64,000 bases of DNA, taken from an uncultured Fidelibacterota bacterium. Its GTDB lineage: Bacteria; Fidelibacterota; Marinisomatia; Marinisomatales; Marinisomataceae. The translations under genes were made by a program, and so were the position numbers. Numbering within the stretch: position 1 is the first letter of the stretch; each line of letters opens with the position of its first letter. Of the stretch, positions 52,967 to 63,384 are shown piece after piece. The stretch spans positions 114,813 to 178,812 of the forward strand of contig CABZHT010000001.1 in assembly GCA_902525615.1 (NCBI GenBank). The letters are read 5' to 3'. The notes below the pieces were generated by a model. That model did no database searches and was not told the origin of the DNA. It was given only the letters and a program-made list of their open reading frames with translations.

Positions 52967-55900
52967 ATGGAACTTAATAAATCAAGTTTTCAATATATGT
53001 TTGCCCTACTTTTATCTGTTACTATGCTTTTTGCACAGAATATTACTGGAACCGTTAGCGGTGATGACGGTAGTGCTCTTGCAGGTGCAAATGTTTCAGT
53101 TGAAGGTACTGATATGGGAAGTGCATCTAATACAGATGGATCTTTCACAATATCAGGCTTAAGTGATGGTACTTACACCATAACAGCATCTTATATAGGC
53201 TATCAAGATGCAAGTGCTGTAGTTACTATAAGTGGAGGCCAAGCATCAAGTGCAAATCTAACTCTTGAAAAAAGCAATTTATTGCTTGATCAAGTAGTTG
53301 TATCTGCATCTTTTAAAAAAGAATTAGTTGTTGATTCTCCTGCTAGTGTTGAAGTATTCAGTGGCGAAGAACTTGCCGCTCGTGGTGCTGCAACAGTAGT
53401 GGATGTATTAGCAAACAAGGCTGGTGTTGAAACAATGAAGATGGGTGTTGAATCCTCAAACATGACTGTTCGTGGATTTAACGGTGTTTTCTCAGGCGCT
53501 ATACATGCTGTCGTTGATAACAGATGGACAAGAGCTCCTGTTGTAAATGCTCAACTTCTTCAATTCTTTTCACCAGATGAATCAGAAATCGACAGACTAG
53601 AACTTGTTAAAGGTCCGGCAACACCAATGTATGGTCCTGATACTCAGCAAGGAGTTATTGCAATCTATACCAAATCACCATTTAATACTGGTAATAGAGT
53701 AGCATTAACAACTGGAGATAGAGATTACATGAAAGTTTATGCTCGATACTCTCATCAATGGGGTCCTAGAGCAGCTACGCGTGTTAGTTTCAAACACACA
53801 ACTTTTACTGACTGGGAAAGCAATATGCCTTTAACAGCAGCAGAAGCTTCTGCAGCTGGGCATACTTACTTTGAACCTTCTACTATTCGTAGAGGTCTTC
53901 AATCAACTGTTTACCCTTTTGTTGATTTTAACACTTCGTACAACGATCCTGTTGGCGGAGTAACAAATACCGCTAGAGATGGTTTTAAACCAGAATCTAC
54001 AATGTTAGATATGCAGACTGAACTTCGTTTAGATCTGAAATCTACAATGAAAATTAATGCTAGAATGGCAAACTTATCTGCTATTGAAATGACAGCGGTT
54101 GGAAGACAGTTTGCAGATGATGCAACCCTTAATCAGTTTCAAGTTTCATATTCTAGACAAGATTTTCTTGGCGGAGATTTATTTGTTAATTTCTTTACTA
54201 ATACCAATAAACAAGAAACAACTTATAATGTTGCTACAGGTTTAATTGTTTATGATACGTCATCAAACAGAGCATTCCAATTGCAACACAATATACCTTT
54301 AAAGAATGGACAATCTGTTGTTTGGGGTGTTGATTTCTTGGACAGAACACCTGAAACTAAAGGTACTATAAATGGTCAACATGAAGACATGGACGACTTC
54401 CAAAATGTTGGTGCTTACTATTCATATGAAAAGAAATGGGGCGATACATTTAAGTTCGTAGGAACTGGAAGACTTGATTCTAGTAACTTTACAAGAGATA
54501 TTGGCGAAGATACATTATTTGCTCCAAAAATGGCTCTTGTATGGTCTCCTGAGTCTATTAGAGGTAGTTTCCGTTTAACTTATGGTGAAAACATTGACCT
54601 ACCTGGTAACTTTACAAAAAATCTTGATATTGGTGTTGCATCAGATTTTATTTATGGTGGACTAAATATTGATTTCCAAGATCCTGCATTTGGTGGATTA
54701 CCTTTCAATCCTGATTTTCAGGTAAAAACTATGGGTTCATCAAATGTTGGGTATACATATCACAGAGATGAGACTGGATTACAAACGTTCCGTTCAAACT
54801 GGTCTCCAGCTCTTGGATTAGGTGTTAATACAAATTATGGAATGAATAATAATACTATTAATGCTGCTGCACATGGTGTCTTTGCACCACTATTTACTGG
54901 TCAGTTCTTACAGAGTGATCAAGGTGCTGCTTACTTACAAGGTGTAGGTGCAGGATTTGGTGCTAACATGGCAGCTGGTCTTGGTGCAGGTCTTACTTTA
55001 GCTCAAATGGGCTTTAACGCTACTGTTCAAGGTGCATTTAATCAAGCATTAGCTGGCGGAGCTGATGTAACAACTGCTGTTACAACTGCTGCTTCTGTTG
55101 CTGCTGCTATTGGAGCTCAAGACTTGATGGCTTTAGCTGCAACTGCAATGCCAACAAGCTTTGTTAATCCAGTGCTTAATTTCTCTTTAGAGCAAATTAA
55201 TCCTTTAATTGATCTTCCTGATTCTCCAGTAGTTAAACAAACTACATGGACTCAAACTGAAGTTGGTTATAAAGGACAAGTTTCTGATAATATGACTTTA
55301 ACTGTGGATGCTTACAGACTAAATGTTGAAGGTTATGTAACAAGTCCTCAAAGTGTATCAGGAATTGTTACTTCAATGGGTGATGCTGCTAGTTATGTTT
55401 CAGCTATTCAAACTGCGATGGCAGGTAATACCGAACTTACTGCTTTTGTAAGTGGATGGGATGCTGCTGCTGCTGGTGGTAATGAAAATGGAACAGGTGC
55501 AGATGAATATGCTGCATTAATTCTAGGAAATATGGCTCAAACACCAATGGGTGCTATAGCTCCTGTTAATTCACCTTATGGAGGTAATCTAATTGCTGGT
55601 TATAAACAATTAAGTGAAGATTTAATTCTACATGGACTTGAAACTACACTTAACTACTTTCCTAACAATAATTGGAATTTCTTCATGAATATGACTTTCT
55701 TAAGCGATCAAATTCTTGAAGCAGACTTTGAAGGCGCAGAAACTCAAGTTGAAATGAACACTCCAGAATTTAAACTTGGAGCGGGTTTTCAGTTTAGTGA
55801 GCCTGGAAAAGCTTTTGGTATGAATCTAAGATATCAAGAAGGTTTCGATTCTAATACTGGTTTTGCTACAGGTAGTGTTGCTCCTTTCTATACACTTGGT

Positions 55901-56047
55901 TTTAATGCTAAATTTGATGTAGATGCTGTAGATGGCATGTCAGTTGGATTATCAATTGATAATGTTACAGACGTTAAACATAGAGAGATGTACTTAGGTC
56001 CTGAAATGGGTAGATTTACAACTCTTAGTATTGGATACGACCTGTAA
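52967..56047 (+). CDS. TonB-dependent outer-membrane receptor with Ala/Gly-rich insertions
   Basis: A 1026-residue receptor. Signal peptide residues 1-24 ('LLLSVTMLFAQ'), carboxypeptidase-regulatory-like domain about 25-105 ('ALAGANVSVEGTDMGSASN'), plug about 115-235 ('VDVLANKAGVETM', 'LVKGPATPMYGPDTQQGVIA'), then a beta-barrel to the C-terminus ('TTLSIGYDL'). No SusD partner lies beside it. It imports a scarce solute, perhaps a peptide, siderophore or vitamin, using TonB energy. Residues about 625-730 and 806-865 are rich in Ala and Gly, and hydrophobic, which is odd for a barrel. AGAGG lies 8 nt upstream, in the same leader sequence as proteorhodopsin. It is the largest plus-strand gene here and stands alone. 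Confidence 0.92.
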   Translation: MELNKSSFQYMFALLLSVTMLFAQNITGTVSGDDGSALAGANVSVEGTDMGSASNTDGSFTISGLSDGTYTITASYIGYQDASAVVTISGGQASSANLTLEKSNLLLDQVVVSASFKKELVVDSPASVEVFSGEELAARGAATVVDVLANKAGVETMKMGVESSNMTVRGFNGVFSGAIHAVVDNRWTRAPVVNAQLLQFFSPDESEIDRLELVKGPATPMYGPDTQQGVIAIYTKSPFNTGNRVALTTGDRDYMKVYARYSHQWGPRAATRVSFKHTTFTDWESNMPLTAAEASAAGHTYFEPSTIRRGLQSTVYPFVDFNTSYNDPVGGVTNTARDGFKPESTMLDMQTELRLDLKSTMKINARMANLSAIEMTAVGRQFADDATLNQFQVSYSRQDFLGGDLFVNFFTNTNKQETTYNVATGLIVYDTSSNRAFQLQHNIPLKNGQSVVWGVDFLDRTPETKGTINGQHEDMDDFQNVGAYYSYEKKWGDTFKFVGTGRLDSSNFTRDIGEDTLFAPKMALVWSPESIRGSFRLTYGENIDLPGNFTKNLDIGVASDFIYGGLNIDFQDPAFGGLPFNPDFQVKTMGSSNVGYTYHRDETGLQTFRSNWSPALGLGVNTNYGMNNNTINAAAHGVFAPLFTGQFLQSDQGAAYLQGVGAGFGANMAAGLGAGLTLAQMGFNATVQGAFNQALAGGADVTTAVTTAASVAAAIGAQDLMALAATAMPTSFVNPVLNFSLEQINPLIDLPDSPVVKQTTWTQTEVGYKGQVSDNMTLTVDAYRLNVEGYVTSPQSVSGIVTSMGDAASYVSAIQTAMAGNTELTAFVSGWDAAAAGGNENGTGADEYAALILGNMAQTPMGAIAPVNSPYGGNLIAGYKQLSEDLILHGLETTLNYFPNNNWNFFMNMTFLSDQILEADFEGAETQVEMNTPEFKLGAGFQFSEPGKAFGMNLRYQEGFDSNTGFATGSVAPFYTLGFNAKFDVDAVDGMSVGLSIDNVTDVKHREMYLGPEMGRFTTLSIGYDL

Positions 56048-56066
56048 AATGTCATACTTCTTTTAT

Positions 56067-56099
56067 AAAAAAAGCCCTCAAATAATGAGGGCTTTTTTT
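56067..56099. terminator. Strong bidirectional terminator after the TonB receptor
   Basis: AAAAAAAGCCCTCA, AATAA loop, TGAGGGCTTTTTTT: a 14-bp perfect stem with T run. It serves the receptor gene and the convergent dehydratase gene. Confidence 0.92.
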
Positions 56100-56121
56100 A
56101 TATAGTCTAAAAATTAAATAA

Positions 56122-57087
56122 CTAATCTTTACCTACCTTTAACCATGGCAAAGATACTAAATCAACATTTCCACCTGTAATAACTAAAACAACTTTTTGA
56201 CCCTTAAATTTATCTTTATTTCTTATCAAACTAGCTAAAACTAATGCACAGGAAGGCTCAATAATAATCTTCATCCTTTCCCAAATAAGCTTTGTTGTAT
56301 CAATAATTTCTTGTTCTGTAGCCAAAATAATATCATCAATATTTTTTTGGATTATTGGAAGAGTTAATTCACCAACAATAGCCATTAATCCATCTGCGAC
56401 TGACAATCTATGGTCCATTTCAATACGTTTATTAGCATTAAACATTTGATAAGTATCATCAACACTTTCTGGTTCACATCCAATGATTTTTGAAGAAATA
56501 TTCATTTCTTTCAGAGCAATTGAAATACCACTAATTAATCCACCTCCTCCAATGGGAACTAAAATTGAATCAAATTCAGGTACCTGCTCAACTATTTCAA
56601 GTGCAATAGTACCTTGACCTGCAATAACGTCATAATTATCATAAGGGTGAATAGAAATTCTATTATTTTCCTTAACTGTTTTTAGAAAGAGATCATCTCT
56701 TTGTCCCATAGTATCACAAAAAATCATGTTTCCATTATAAGTTTTTACATTATGTATCTTAGCTTTTGATACACTCTTAGCCATTACAATATCAGCATGA
56801 ATACCTTTCAGATGTGCTGCGCATGCGATAGCTCCTCCATGATTACCTGAAGATTGACAAGCAACTCCTTGAAGAGACTTAGCTTTTGATAATGAAAAAA
56901 TTGCGTTTGATGCTCCTCTAATTTTAAATGAGCCCGTTTTTTGAAAATTTTCACATTTGAAATATAGTTCCATATCAAGCAGGTCATTGAAATATTCAGA
57001 TATCAAAATCGGAGTGTTTCTAACGATAGAATTGGTTAGTGCGCGTGCACCTTCAATATCGGATAAAGATGGTTCTCTATTAAGCAT
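56122..57087 (-). CDS. PLP-dependent threonine dehydratase / serine racemase-like enzyme
   Basis: A fold-type II PLP enzyme, 321 residues, without the C-terminal ACT-like domain of IlvA. 'FQKTGSFKIRGASNAI' holds the Schiff-base Lys, 'SSGNHGGAIA' binds the cofactor phosphate-side loop, and 'PIGGGGLISG' is the Gly-rich phosphate cup. It may deaminate L-threonine or L-serine to 2-oxo acids, or racemise serine; the family cannot be split on this evidence. The 2-aminoacrylate it could release is the substrate of RidA in this window. Confidence 0.87.
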   Translation of the reverse strand: MLNREPSLSDIEGARALTNSIVRNTPILISEYFNDLLDMELYFKCENFQKTGSFKIRGASNAIFSLSKAKSLQGVACQSSGNHGGAIACAAHLKGIHADIVMAKSVSKAKIHNVKTYNGNMIFCDTMGQRDDLFLKTVKENNRISIHPYDNYDVIAGQGTIALEIVEQVPEFDSILVPIGGGGLISGISIALKEMNISSKIIGCEPESVDDTYQMFNANKRIEMDHRLSVADGLMAIVGELTLPIIQKNIDDIILATEQEIIDTTKLIWERMKIIIEPSCALVLASLIRNKDKFKGQKVVLVITGGNVDLVSLPWLKVGKD

Positions 57088-57105
57088 TTAATTACCAGAA
57101 ATGGT

Positions 57106-59664
57106 TTATCTTAAGAAAACAAGTTTACCAGCTTCAGTAAAGCTTGATGACCTAATTTGATAAAAGTATACTCCGCTACTTACTACGTCACCATCATCAT
57201 TTTTACCATCCCAAACAACAGATTGGAAACCAAATCGCTCTTGGCCATCAATTAGATTTCTTACAACTCTTCCACGTATATCAACAATGACCATTGATAT
57301 ATTCTGAGCTGAAGGCAAATCGAACTCAATAGTTGTTCCAGGTAAATTAAATGGATTAGGATAACTTTGAGCTAATCTGTAGTTATCTGGGGCAGTTGAT
57401 AAAAATTCGTATCCTTGTGAAACAATTTCACCATACGAATTATAAGAGGAATAATAAACTCTTAAGTCTTCTGATATAAAAGCAGGATTACCAAAATCAA
57501 AAGTTACTTGGTCATTTCCAGAAGATGGATTCAAATTAGACATCTCAAGATGAAGAATACCATTGGCTTTATCAACAGCATTTATTAATGAGTAGTCATT
57601 AAAGTTTAAACCCTTCAAATCAATATCATAATTTGTAGGATTATACTCTAAATATAACTGTGATGAAACAGCACCTGTTGGTAAAGATACAGTTAAAATA
57701 TCGTTAATAAGCTTGAAGCTTGGAACTGAACCTTGAGCAGATTGATAATCAGGTATTGATCTACCATTTATGTCAAAAGAATAATTCCATAAAGACTCCA
57801 TCATAGCTAAATCTTGACTATCCGAAACTCCATCAAAATCTGGGAAATAATATGGAGCACTTCCAGTAACAGGTGCAATATCTTCCCCAGGATAATTTGC
57901 AATAAATGCCGCATAATCTTTAAAGTCAATTTCCCAATTATTATCATAGTCTCCTAATAAAGAACCAAAATAATAAAAATCTAAAGATGAAACATCTGAC
58001 GATAATCCGACCTGATCAATACAGAAAACTTCGATATAATATCTTTGATAGTCTTCTAAAGGTAAATCATTCAAATCTACTCTAGTAGATGTATATCTTG
58101 TAGAACTGTATATGTCGCTATTTCCAGGTGTTGTACCAACACTTACAAAATAGGCTTCAACCCCACTTGTAGCATCTGTAAAATCTTCTAAATTTATTGT
58201 TATGTTTGGAGTTCTAGGTAAATAAAATTGTTGGTCTAAGTCTGTTGAAGAAACATTACCTGCAAGAGGAGCTACTCTATCAACTTTAATTATAATTTCG
58301 TCAGTTTCATTATTATCAAATCCCGAAGAAGTTCCAACGGCTCCCCCAGCTGCAACGTAGACACTTACATCGCCATCCGCTTGAGGAGTTACTTCAAAAT
58401 CAAATGAAGTTCCTGTTCCACCGCTAAAATTAGTTACATCACCATTTGTTACAACAATATCATCTGCTGAGAAGCCAGAAACTTCTTCCGCAAATGTAGC
58501 ATTAAACGAAAGTACGCTTTCAGCTGTTAAGAGAGATGTAGTTGTAGAAAGTGCAGTATTTACATAATTAAATTCTATCCAACCAACATTTTGCTGATGG
58601 TCTAAAGCCCACGCTTCACCTTGAATTACTTGCTGGTTAGAAAACATGACCATGTTATAATCATATACATAATCCATATAATTCATGAATTGGTCACCTT
58701 TATTTGTGGTACCAATACATTCGTTTGAGCCACCACTACCATACCAATTTCCATTTGAATCCTGAACTAATTCAGCTGAATAATTGGGAGCAGTTTTAAC
58801 GGGAACATCTGACCAAATTGGAGATGAACAAGATGAAGCTGCGAAAGGATGTGGATAAGTAAAATTATGTCCTAATTCATGAGTAAGAGTTCTGCCTCTT
58901 CCATAAGTAGATAATTCGCCTGGGTTTTCAACAGATCCAACGGACTCATTTAAAACAACTGCATGAGGGTAGGTATAATATGCTTGACCCAATAATCCAC
59001 TACCTAAAGAAGCAATGTATACACTCATATATTGTTCATTATAAACATATCCCGTTTCTCCAGGACAAGGTCTTCCAACAGCATTCATAGCATCACATAC
59101 GCCCCCAATACTAGAACTAACCTGAATTCGAACAATAGATTCGCCTTCAATTAATTCTGCTCCTGTGGTTTCTCCCTTATATCCAACAAATCTTATATCA
59201 TGGGTACCTCTAGCATTATAATGAGCATAATCAATATTTGCGTCAGTACCTGTAGAAGGGTTTGGATTCTGAGGAACATGCTCTCCATCAGGATTTAAAT
59301 TTTTGAAGTCTAAATTTATTTGGTCAAAATTGGCTGCAATTTTGTCAAATGCAAGATTATCTACATTATCATTTGCATTACTATATAAAACGTAAAATCT
59401 AATAGGAATATCTATGGTTGGTCTTTTACCAATCGGTTTTTGCATTTCGATATTTGAACCAGATTTCAATCTACTTTGTCTTAATTTTTCAATATGAGCG
59501 AAAGTTTGTTCAACAAATTCTGGATTTGTTTCCTTTAATTGCTCATAAAGCTGATCTGTTCCACACATTGCATGGTCGTGATCATGGTCATGACCATGCA
59601 TGCTTTTATTTTGTGAATAAATAAATCCTAATAATAAAAATGTTATTATAATGCTTTTTTTCAT
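57106..59664 (-). CDS. Secreted M43-type metalloprotease with T9SS-like sorting domain
   Basis: An 852-residue exported protein. Signal peptide (residues 1-18, ending 'IYSQ'), then a His-rich stretch 'HGHDHDHDHAMC' (about 22-33), then an M43/pappalysin-like domain with 'HELGHNFTYPH' near residue 262 and the Met-turn region 'FMNYMDYVYDYNMVMF'. The canonical Gly of HExxHxxGxxH is Thr here. A bacterial Ig-like domain, a fibronectin-like region and dockerin-like 'LLGDYDNNWEIDFKDYAAF' follow. The C-terminus begins 'YPNPFN' (about 770) and is a FlgD-like/T9SS sorting domain. The protein probably digests protein outside the cell. Confidence 0.85.
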   Translation of the reverse strand: MKKSIIITFLLLGFIYSQNKSMHGHDHDHDHAMCGTDQLYEQLKETNPEFVEQTFAHIEKLRQSRLKSGSNIEMQKPIGKRPTIDIPIRFYVLYSNANDNVDNLAFDKIAANFDQINLDFKNLNPDGEHVPQNPNPSTGTDANIDYAHYNARGTHDIRFVGYKGETTGAELIEGESIVRIQVSSSIGGVCDAMNAVGRPCPGETGYVYNEQYMSVYIASLGSGLLGQAYYTYPHAVVLNESVGSVENPGELSTYGRGRTLTHELGHNFTYPHPFAASSCSSPIWSDVPVKTAPNYSAELVQDSNGNWYGSGGSNECIGTTNKGDQFMNYMDYVYDYNMVMFSNQQVIQGEAWALDHQQNVGWIEFNYVNTALSTTTSLLTAESVLSFNATFAEEVSGFSADDIVVTNGDVTNFSGGTGTSFDFEVTPQADGDVSVYVAAGGAVGTSSGFDNNETDEIIIKVDRVAPLAGNVSSTDLDQQFYLPRTPNITINLEDFTDATSGVEAYFVSVGTTPGNSDIYSSTRYTSTRVDLNDLPLEDYQRYYIEVFCIDQVGLSSDVSSLDFYYFGSLLGDYDNNWEIDFKDYAAFIANYPGEDIAPVTGSAPYYFPDFDGVSDSQDLAMMESLWNYSFDINGRSIPDYQSAQGSVPSFKLINDILTVSLPTGAVSSQLYLEYNPTNYDIDLKGLNFNDYSLINAVDKANGILHLEMSNLNPSSGNDQVTFDFGNPAFISEDLRVYYSSYNSYGEIVSQGYEFLSTAPDNYRLAQSYPNPFNLPGTTIEFDLPSAQNISMVIVDIRGRVVRNLIDGQERFGFQSVVWDGKNDDGDVVSSGVYFYQIRSSSFTEAGKLVFLR

Positions 59665-59728
59665 GTTTTTTTCCTATAAAATTTTGGTTTTTAATAATAT
59701 AGTTTCTAAAAGGAAAAAAATAAATGAT

Positions 59729-62700
59729 TTATTTTGAAAAAAGGGATTCAGCTTTTTTGAAATATTTGTCCATAGATTCTAATCTTACCTCTTCATATCC
59801 TCTGATAGTATCTGGTAAAACAGAAAAATCTTTTAGATCTTGGTATTTACCGTTTCCTATTTCATCAATGTTTTCAGAAAGAATAGATTTATAGTGATTA
59901 AGTGCATTTCTATCTGCTTTTCTAACATCATTGCTAAACCATGCCATAAAGTCGAAAGGGGTTCCCCTTAAAAATTTCATATTTTTCAGCATAACATAGA
60001 AGACTTTAAACCATGATCCCAAAGCTAATTTTGATTTTACTCCAGGTAACATGTTTAAAATAGGAATATTTTCCATTGCTTTTAAAAAAGGAGGATGAAG
60101 CATATAACTAATTTTTGCGGAATTACCAAACTCCTTATTTATTGCAGAATCAAGCTCAGTTTTGAGCGAAAGCCTAGCTACTTCATATTCATCTTTTGTA
60201 GCCATTAATTTGAATAAATATTTTGCAACATTTTGAGATAGTTCAGAGCTTGATCTAGTTTTTTGCTCTTTTTCAAAAATATTTCCAACAAAACTCATAT
60301 ACTCTTTTGCATAAGAAAGGTTTTGATATTCAATTAATTCCTGAGTTCTATGTTCAAGAATTTTTCTTAATTCTTCATCAGGTGAAATTGAATCAATAAG
60401 ACTAACAGCTTCTGATGAAAGAATTGGTTTTGAGGCTAAACTACCAGATCTGTATAAATCAATAGTATCAACCCAATGAGGATCTGAAACCACTTTTCTT
60501 CCAATATTAAACGCATTAGTATTTTGTGTAACAGCTACCCCATTCATGTCGATAGCTTTTTCAATTGATTCACAAGAAATTGGAATACAACCAGATTGGT
60601 AAGCAGCACCAATCACAATAAAATTAGCCTGCATATTGCTACCAAAGAAATGTTCTGAAAGCTCAGTTGCGTTCAATAAAGTATTATTTTTAGAGTATTC
60701 TTTAATTAAATCAATCATAAAAGATGCTTCAGGATATTCTTCAGCAGTAGATCTTACCATATCCCCTGTTGGTATTTCAGATGTTGAAATAACTGAAGTT
60801 GAATTTTTCGAACTTAATTTTGCCATATTTTTTGGATTTACACCTGTTAGTAAATCAAAAACTAAGTAAGCATCAGATTCACCGTTTGCAACTCTACTGG
60901 AATATTCTTTATCGTTATTAACAATTTTCAAATGAGAAACAACAGAACCACCTTTTTGACTTAATCCGGTTTGATCAAGAGAAATCACCTTTTTATCTTC
61001 AATAAATGCTGCAGTGGAAATAATCTGATTTACAGTTACAACTCCTGTTCCCCCAATACCAAGCATAAATACATTAGCTACATCTTTTTGAATCTTTTTT
61101 GGATTTGGTAACATTGATGGATCAAATCCAATATCAGGTAATTTTCTTTTATCATCCTTATCAGATGGAATAACCTGTATAAATGATGGACAATTACCTT
61201 CAACACAGGAGTAATCTTTATTACAGGAAGGTTGGTCGATTTGAGTTTTTCTTCCAAACTCAGTCTTAATTGGTTGCACACTTAGACAATTAGATTTAAC
61301 CCCACAATCTCCACACCCTTCGCATACAGCTTCATTAATAAATATGCGCTTCTTTGGTTCATGCACCAAACCACGTTTTCTCAATCTTCTTAAATTTGCA
61401 GCACAAGACTGATCATGAACTAAAACGGTTACACCTTTTATAGCTTTTAATTTTTTCTGAGCATCAACAATTTCATCTCTGTGCAATATCTCAATATCTT
61501 TATCCCATCTAGATTTATCAATTGATTTATATGCACCAGTATCATCAGTAGTTATGATAACTTTTTTTACACCTTGTGATTTAAGGTATTTGGTTAATTC
61601 AGGTAAGTCTAACGCACCGTCTGGATCTTGAGCTCCTGTCATTGCTACTGCTCTATTATACAAGATTTTGTAAGTAATATGAGAATTAGCTGCTATAGCT
61701 TGTCTCAAGGCTAACGAACCGGAATGGAAAAAAGTACCATCACCAATATTTTGAAACATGTGTTCTTTTTCAATGAAAGGCTCCATACCTGCCCATTGAG
61801 CACCTTCACCTCCCATATGCGTTGTTCCAAACGCTTTACCGTCATCCACAAACATTGCCATTAAATGACAACCAATTCCTCCAAAAGCTGAATCACCCTC
61901 CGGTAATTTAACTGTTGAAGTATTATGAGGACACCCAGAACAGAAATACATTGATCTTGAAGTTAGAGACTCGCCGTAAACTCTATTATCAACCTCTGAT
62001 ATAATATTTATTTTATTATTATCTGATTCAACGCCCAATCTAGAAGCATATCGATTGAAAATAATTTTTGATAAGTCATCAGCTGTTAATTCACCATATC
62101 CAGGAATTAATGGATTATTATGCTCATCAATTTTACCGATAATAAGTGGCTTATTAGAATAATTGTATACTTCTTCTTTAATCAACATCTCAATAAATGA
62201 TCTTTTTTCTTCAATAACAAAAACTTCATTTAAGTTTTCAGTGAATTGCTTTATGATATTATTATCAACTGGGAAAGTTGCTCCAAGTTTTAATATTCTT
62301 ATCCCTTTTTCATTCAAAAATGCTTCATTCCATCCAAGAGAATCTAAAGCTTCAACGATATCATAATAAGTCTTTCCAGCAGTAATAATTCCTATTGAAT
62401 CATTATCTGATTTAACTGTGATTTTGTTGATTTTATTTGATGCCAAGAAATGTTTAGCAGCTTCAATTCTTCCTAAGTGGATTTCTTTTTCAGTTGGTAA
62501 ACTATGATGTCCAACTAATTTAGCATTTTGAGTATGTTTCCATGGCTGACCATTATATTGGAAATCAGGAATGTTAATGTTAATTCTTTCAGGATGAACA
62601 ATAGCGCTTCCAAAAGCATCGGCGATATCAGTTACAATTTTAAAACCAGACCACAAACCAGAATACCTGGACATCTCATATGCATATCTACCTAAATCTA

Positions 62701-63250
62701 AAATTTCTTGAACATTACCAGGATAAAAAATTGGCATCATAGCATCGAATAATGCTGGTTCAGACTGTGATGGAAGAGTTGACGATTTACAAGAAGGGTC
62801 ATCTCCAGCGACTGCTAATACACCTCCATTTTTACCAACTCCTAAAAAATTTGCATGTCTAAAAATATCTCCAGAACGATCCACTCCAGGTGCTTTTCCA
62901 TACCACATACCAAGAACACCGTCATACTTAACGTTTGATACCATTCCGGCCATCTGACTTCCGTAAATAAGTGTCGCACCTAAATCTTCATTTACCCCAG
63001 GAATGAAATTGATATTGTGCTGATCCAATAACTTTTTGTTTCTTACTAAATTGATGTCTAGCACTCCTACAGGAGAACCTCTGTAACCTGAAACTAAAGT
63101 ACCTGTATTTATTCCTTTGATTAAATCAGCTCTATTTTGGTCAAGTAATAAACGTACGAGCGCTTGTATTCCAGATAGGATGATTCTACCTTCGAGTAAT
63201 GTATATTTATCGTTTAATGTGAATTTTTTATTCAATTTTACTTCTGTCAT
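59729..63250 (-). CDS. Indolepyruvate ferredoxin oxidoreductase, fused (IorAB-like)
   Basis: A 1173-residue enzyme that oxidises aryl or branched 2-oxo acids from amino acids to acyl-CoA, reducing ferredoxin. The order is: alpha domain (from 'LVSGYRGSPVGVLDINLVR'), TPP-binding region ('FCSGCPHNTSTVKLPEG', 'GGIGCHLMAMFVDD'), a [4Fe-4S] segment ('CEGCGDCGVKSNCLSV', 'CNKDYSCVEGNC'), then the gamma-like domain ('GIGGTGVVTVNQIISTAAF') and a C-terminal DUF6537-type region. I start at 63250 ('MTEVKLNKKF'), dropping a 16-residue Cys-rich run in the track. It has no Shine-Dalgarno. It suits oxidative amino-acid catabolism. Confidence 0.88.
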   Translation of the reverse strand: MTEVKLNKKFTLNDKYTLLEGRIILSGIQALVRLLLDQNRADLIKGINTGTLVSGYRGSPVGVLDINLVRNKKLLDQHNINFIPGVNEDLGATLIYGSQMAGMVSNVKYDGVLGMWYGKAPGVDRSGDIFRHANFLGVGKNGGVLAVAGDDPSCKSSTLPSQSEPALFDAMMPIFYPGNVQEILDLGRYAYEMSRYSGLWSGFKIVTDIADAFGSAIVHPERININIPDFQYNGQPWKHTQNAKLVGHHSLPTEKEIHLGRIEAAKHFLASNKINKITVKSDNDSIGIITAGKTYYDIVEALDSLGWNEAFLNEKGIRILKLGATFPVDNNIIKQFTENLNEVFVIEEKRSFIEMLIKEEVYNYSNKPLIIGKIDEHNNPLIPGYGELTADDLSKIIFNRYASRLGVESDNNKINIISEVDNRVYGESLTSRSMYFCSGCPHNTSTVKLPEGDSAFGGIGCHLMAMFVDDGKAFGTTHMGGEGAQWAGMEPFIEKEHMFQNIGDGTFFHSGSLALRQAIAANSHITYKILYNRAVAMTGAQDPDGALDLPELTKYLKSQGVKKVIITTDDTGAYKSIDKSRWDKDIEILHRDEIVDAQKKLKAIKGVTVLVHDQSCAANLRRLRKRGLVHEPKKRIFINEAVCEGCGDCGVKSNCLSVQPIKTEFGRKTQIDQPSCNKDYSCVEGNCPSFIQVIPSDKDDKRKLPDIGFDPSMLPNPKKIQKDVANVFMLGIGGTGVVTVNQIISTAAFIEDKKVISLDQTGLSQKGGSVVSHLKIVNNDKEYSSRVANGESDAYLVFDLLTGVNPKNMAKLSSKNSTSVISTSEIPTGDMVRSTAEEYPEASFMIDLIKEYSKNNTLLNATELSEHFFGSNMQANFIVIGAAYQSGCIPISCESIEKAIDMNGVAVTQNTNAFNIGRKVVSDPHWVDTIDLYRSGSLASKPILSSEAVSLIDSISPDEELRKILEHRTQELIEYQNLSYAKEYMSFVGNIFEKEQKTRSSSELSQNVAKYLFKLMATKDEYEVARLSLKTELDSAINKEFGNSAKISYMLHPPFLKAMENIPILNMLPGVKSKLALGSWFKVFYVMLKNMKFLRGTPFDFMAWFSNDVRKADRNALNHYKSILSENIDEIGNGKYQDLKDFSVLPDTIRGYEEVRLESMDKYFKKAESLFSK

Positions 63251-63384
63251 ATATGCGTTGTCGCTACAAATATTAATACAGAAAATGATGCAAAACAAGT
63301 AGGCAAAATTATGTAACTAATGGGCCTTTTTTTGTAATAATCCTGAACTAAATCAAAAAAATATTATTTTTTACATTTTTAAAC

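Noticed and set aside
57106-59664. Cellulosome-type dockerin/cohesin system
   Set aside because: Dockerin-like acidic repeats are present in one protein only, with no scaffoldin, cohesin or glycoside hydrolase nearby; such repeats also occur as spacers in surface proteins.
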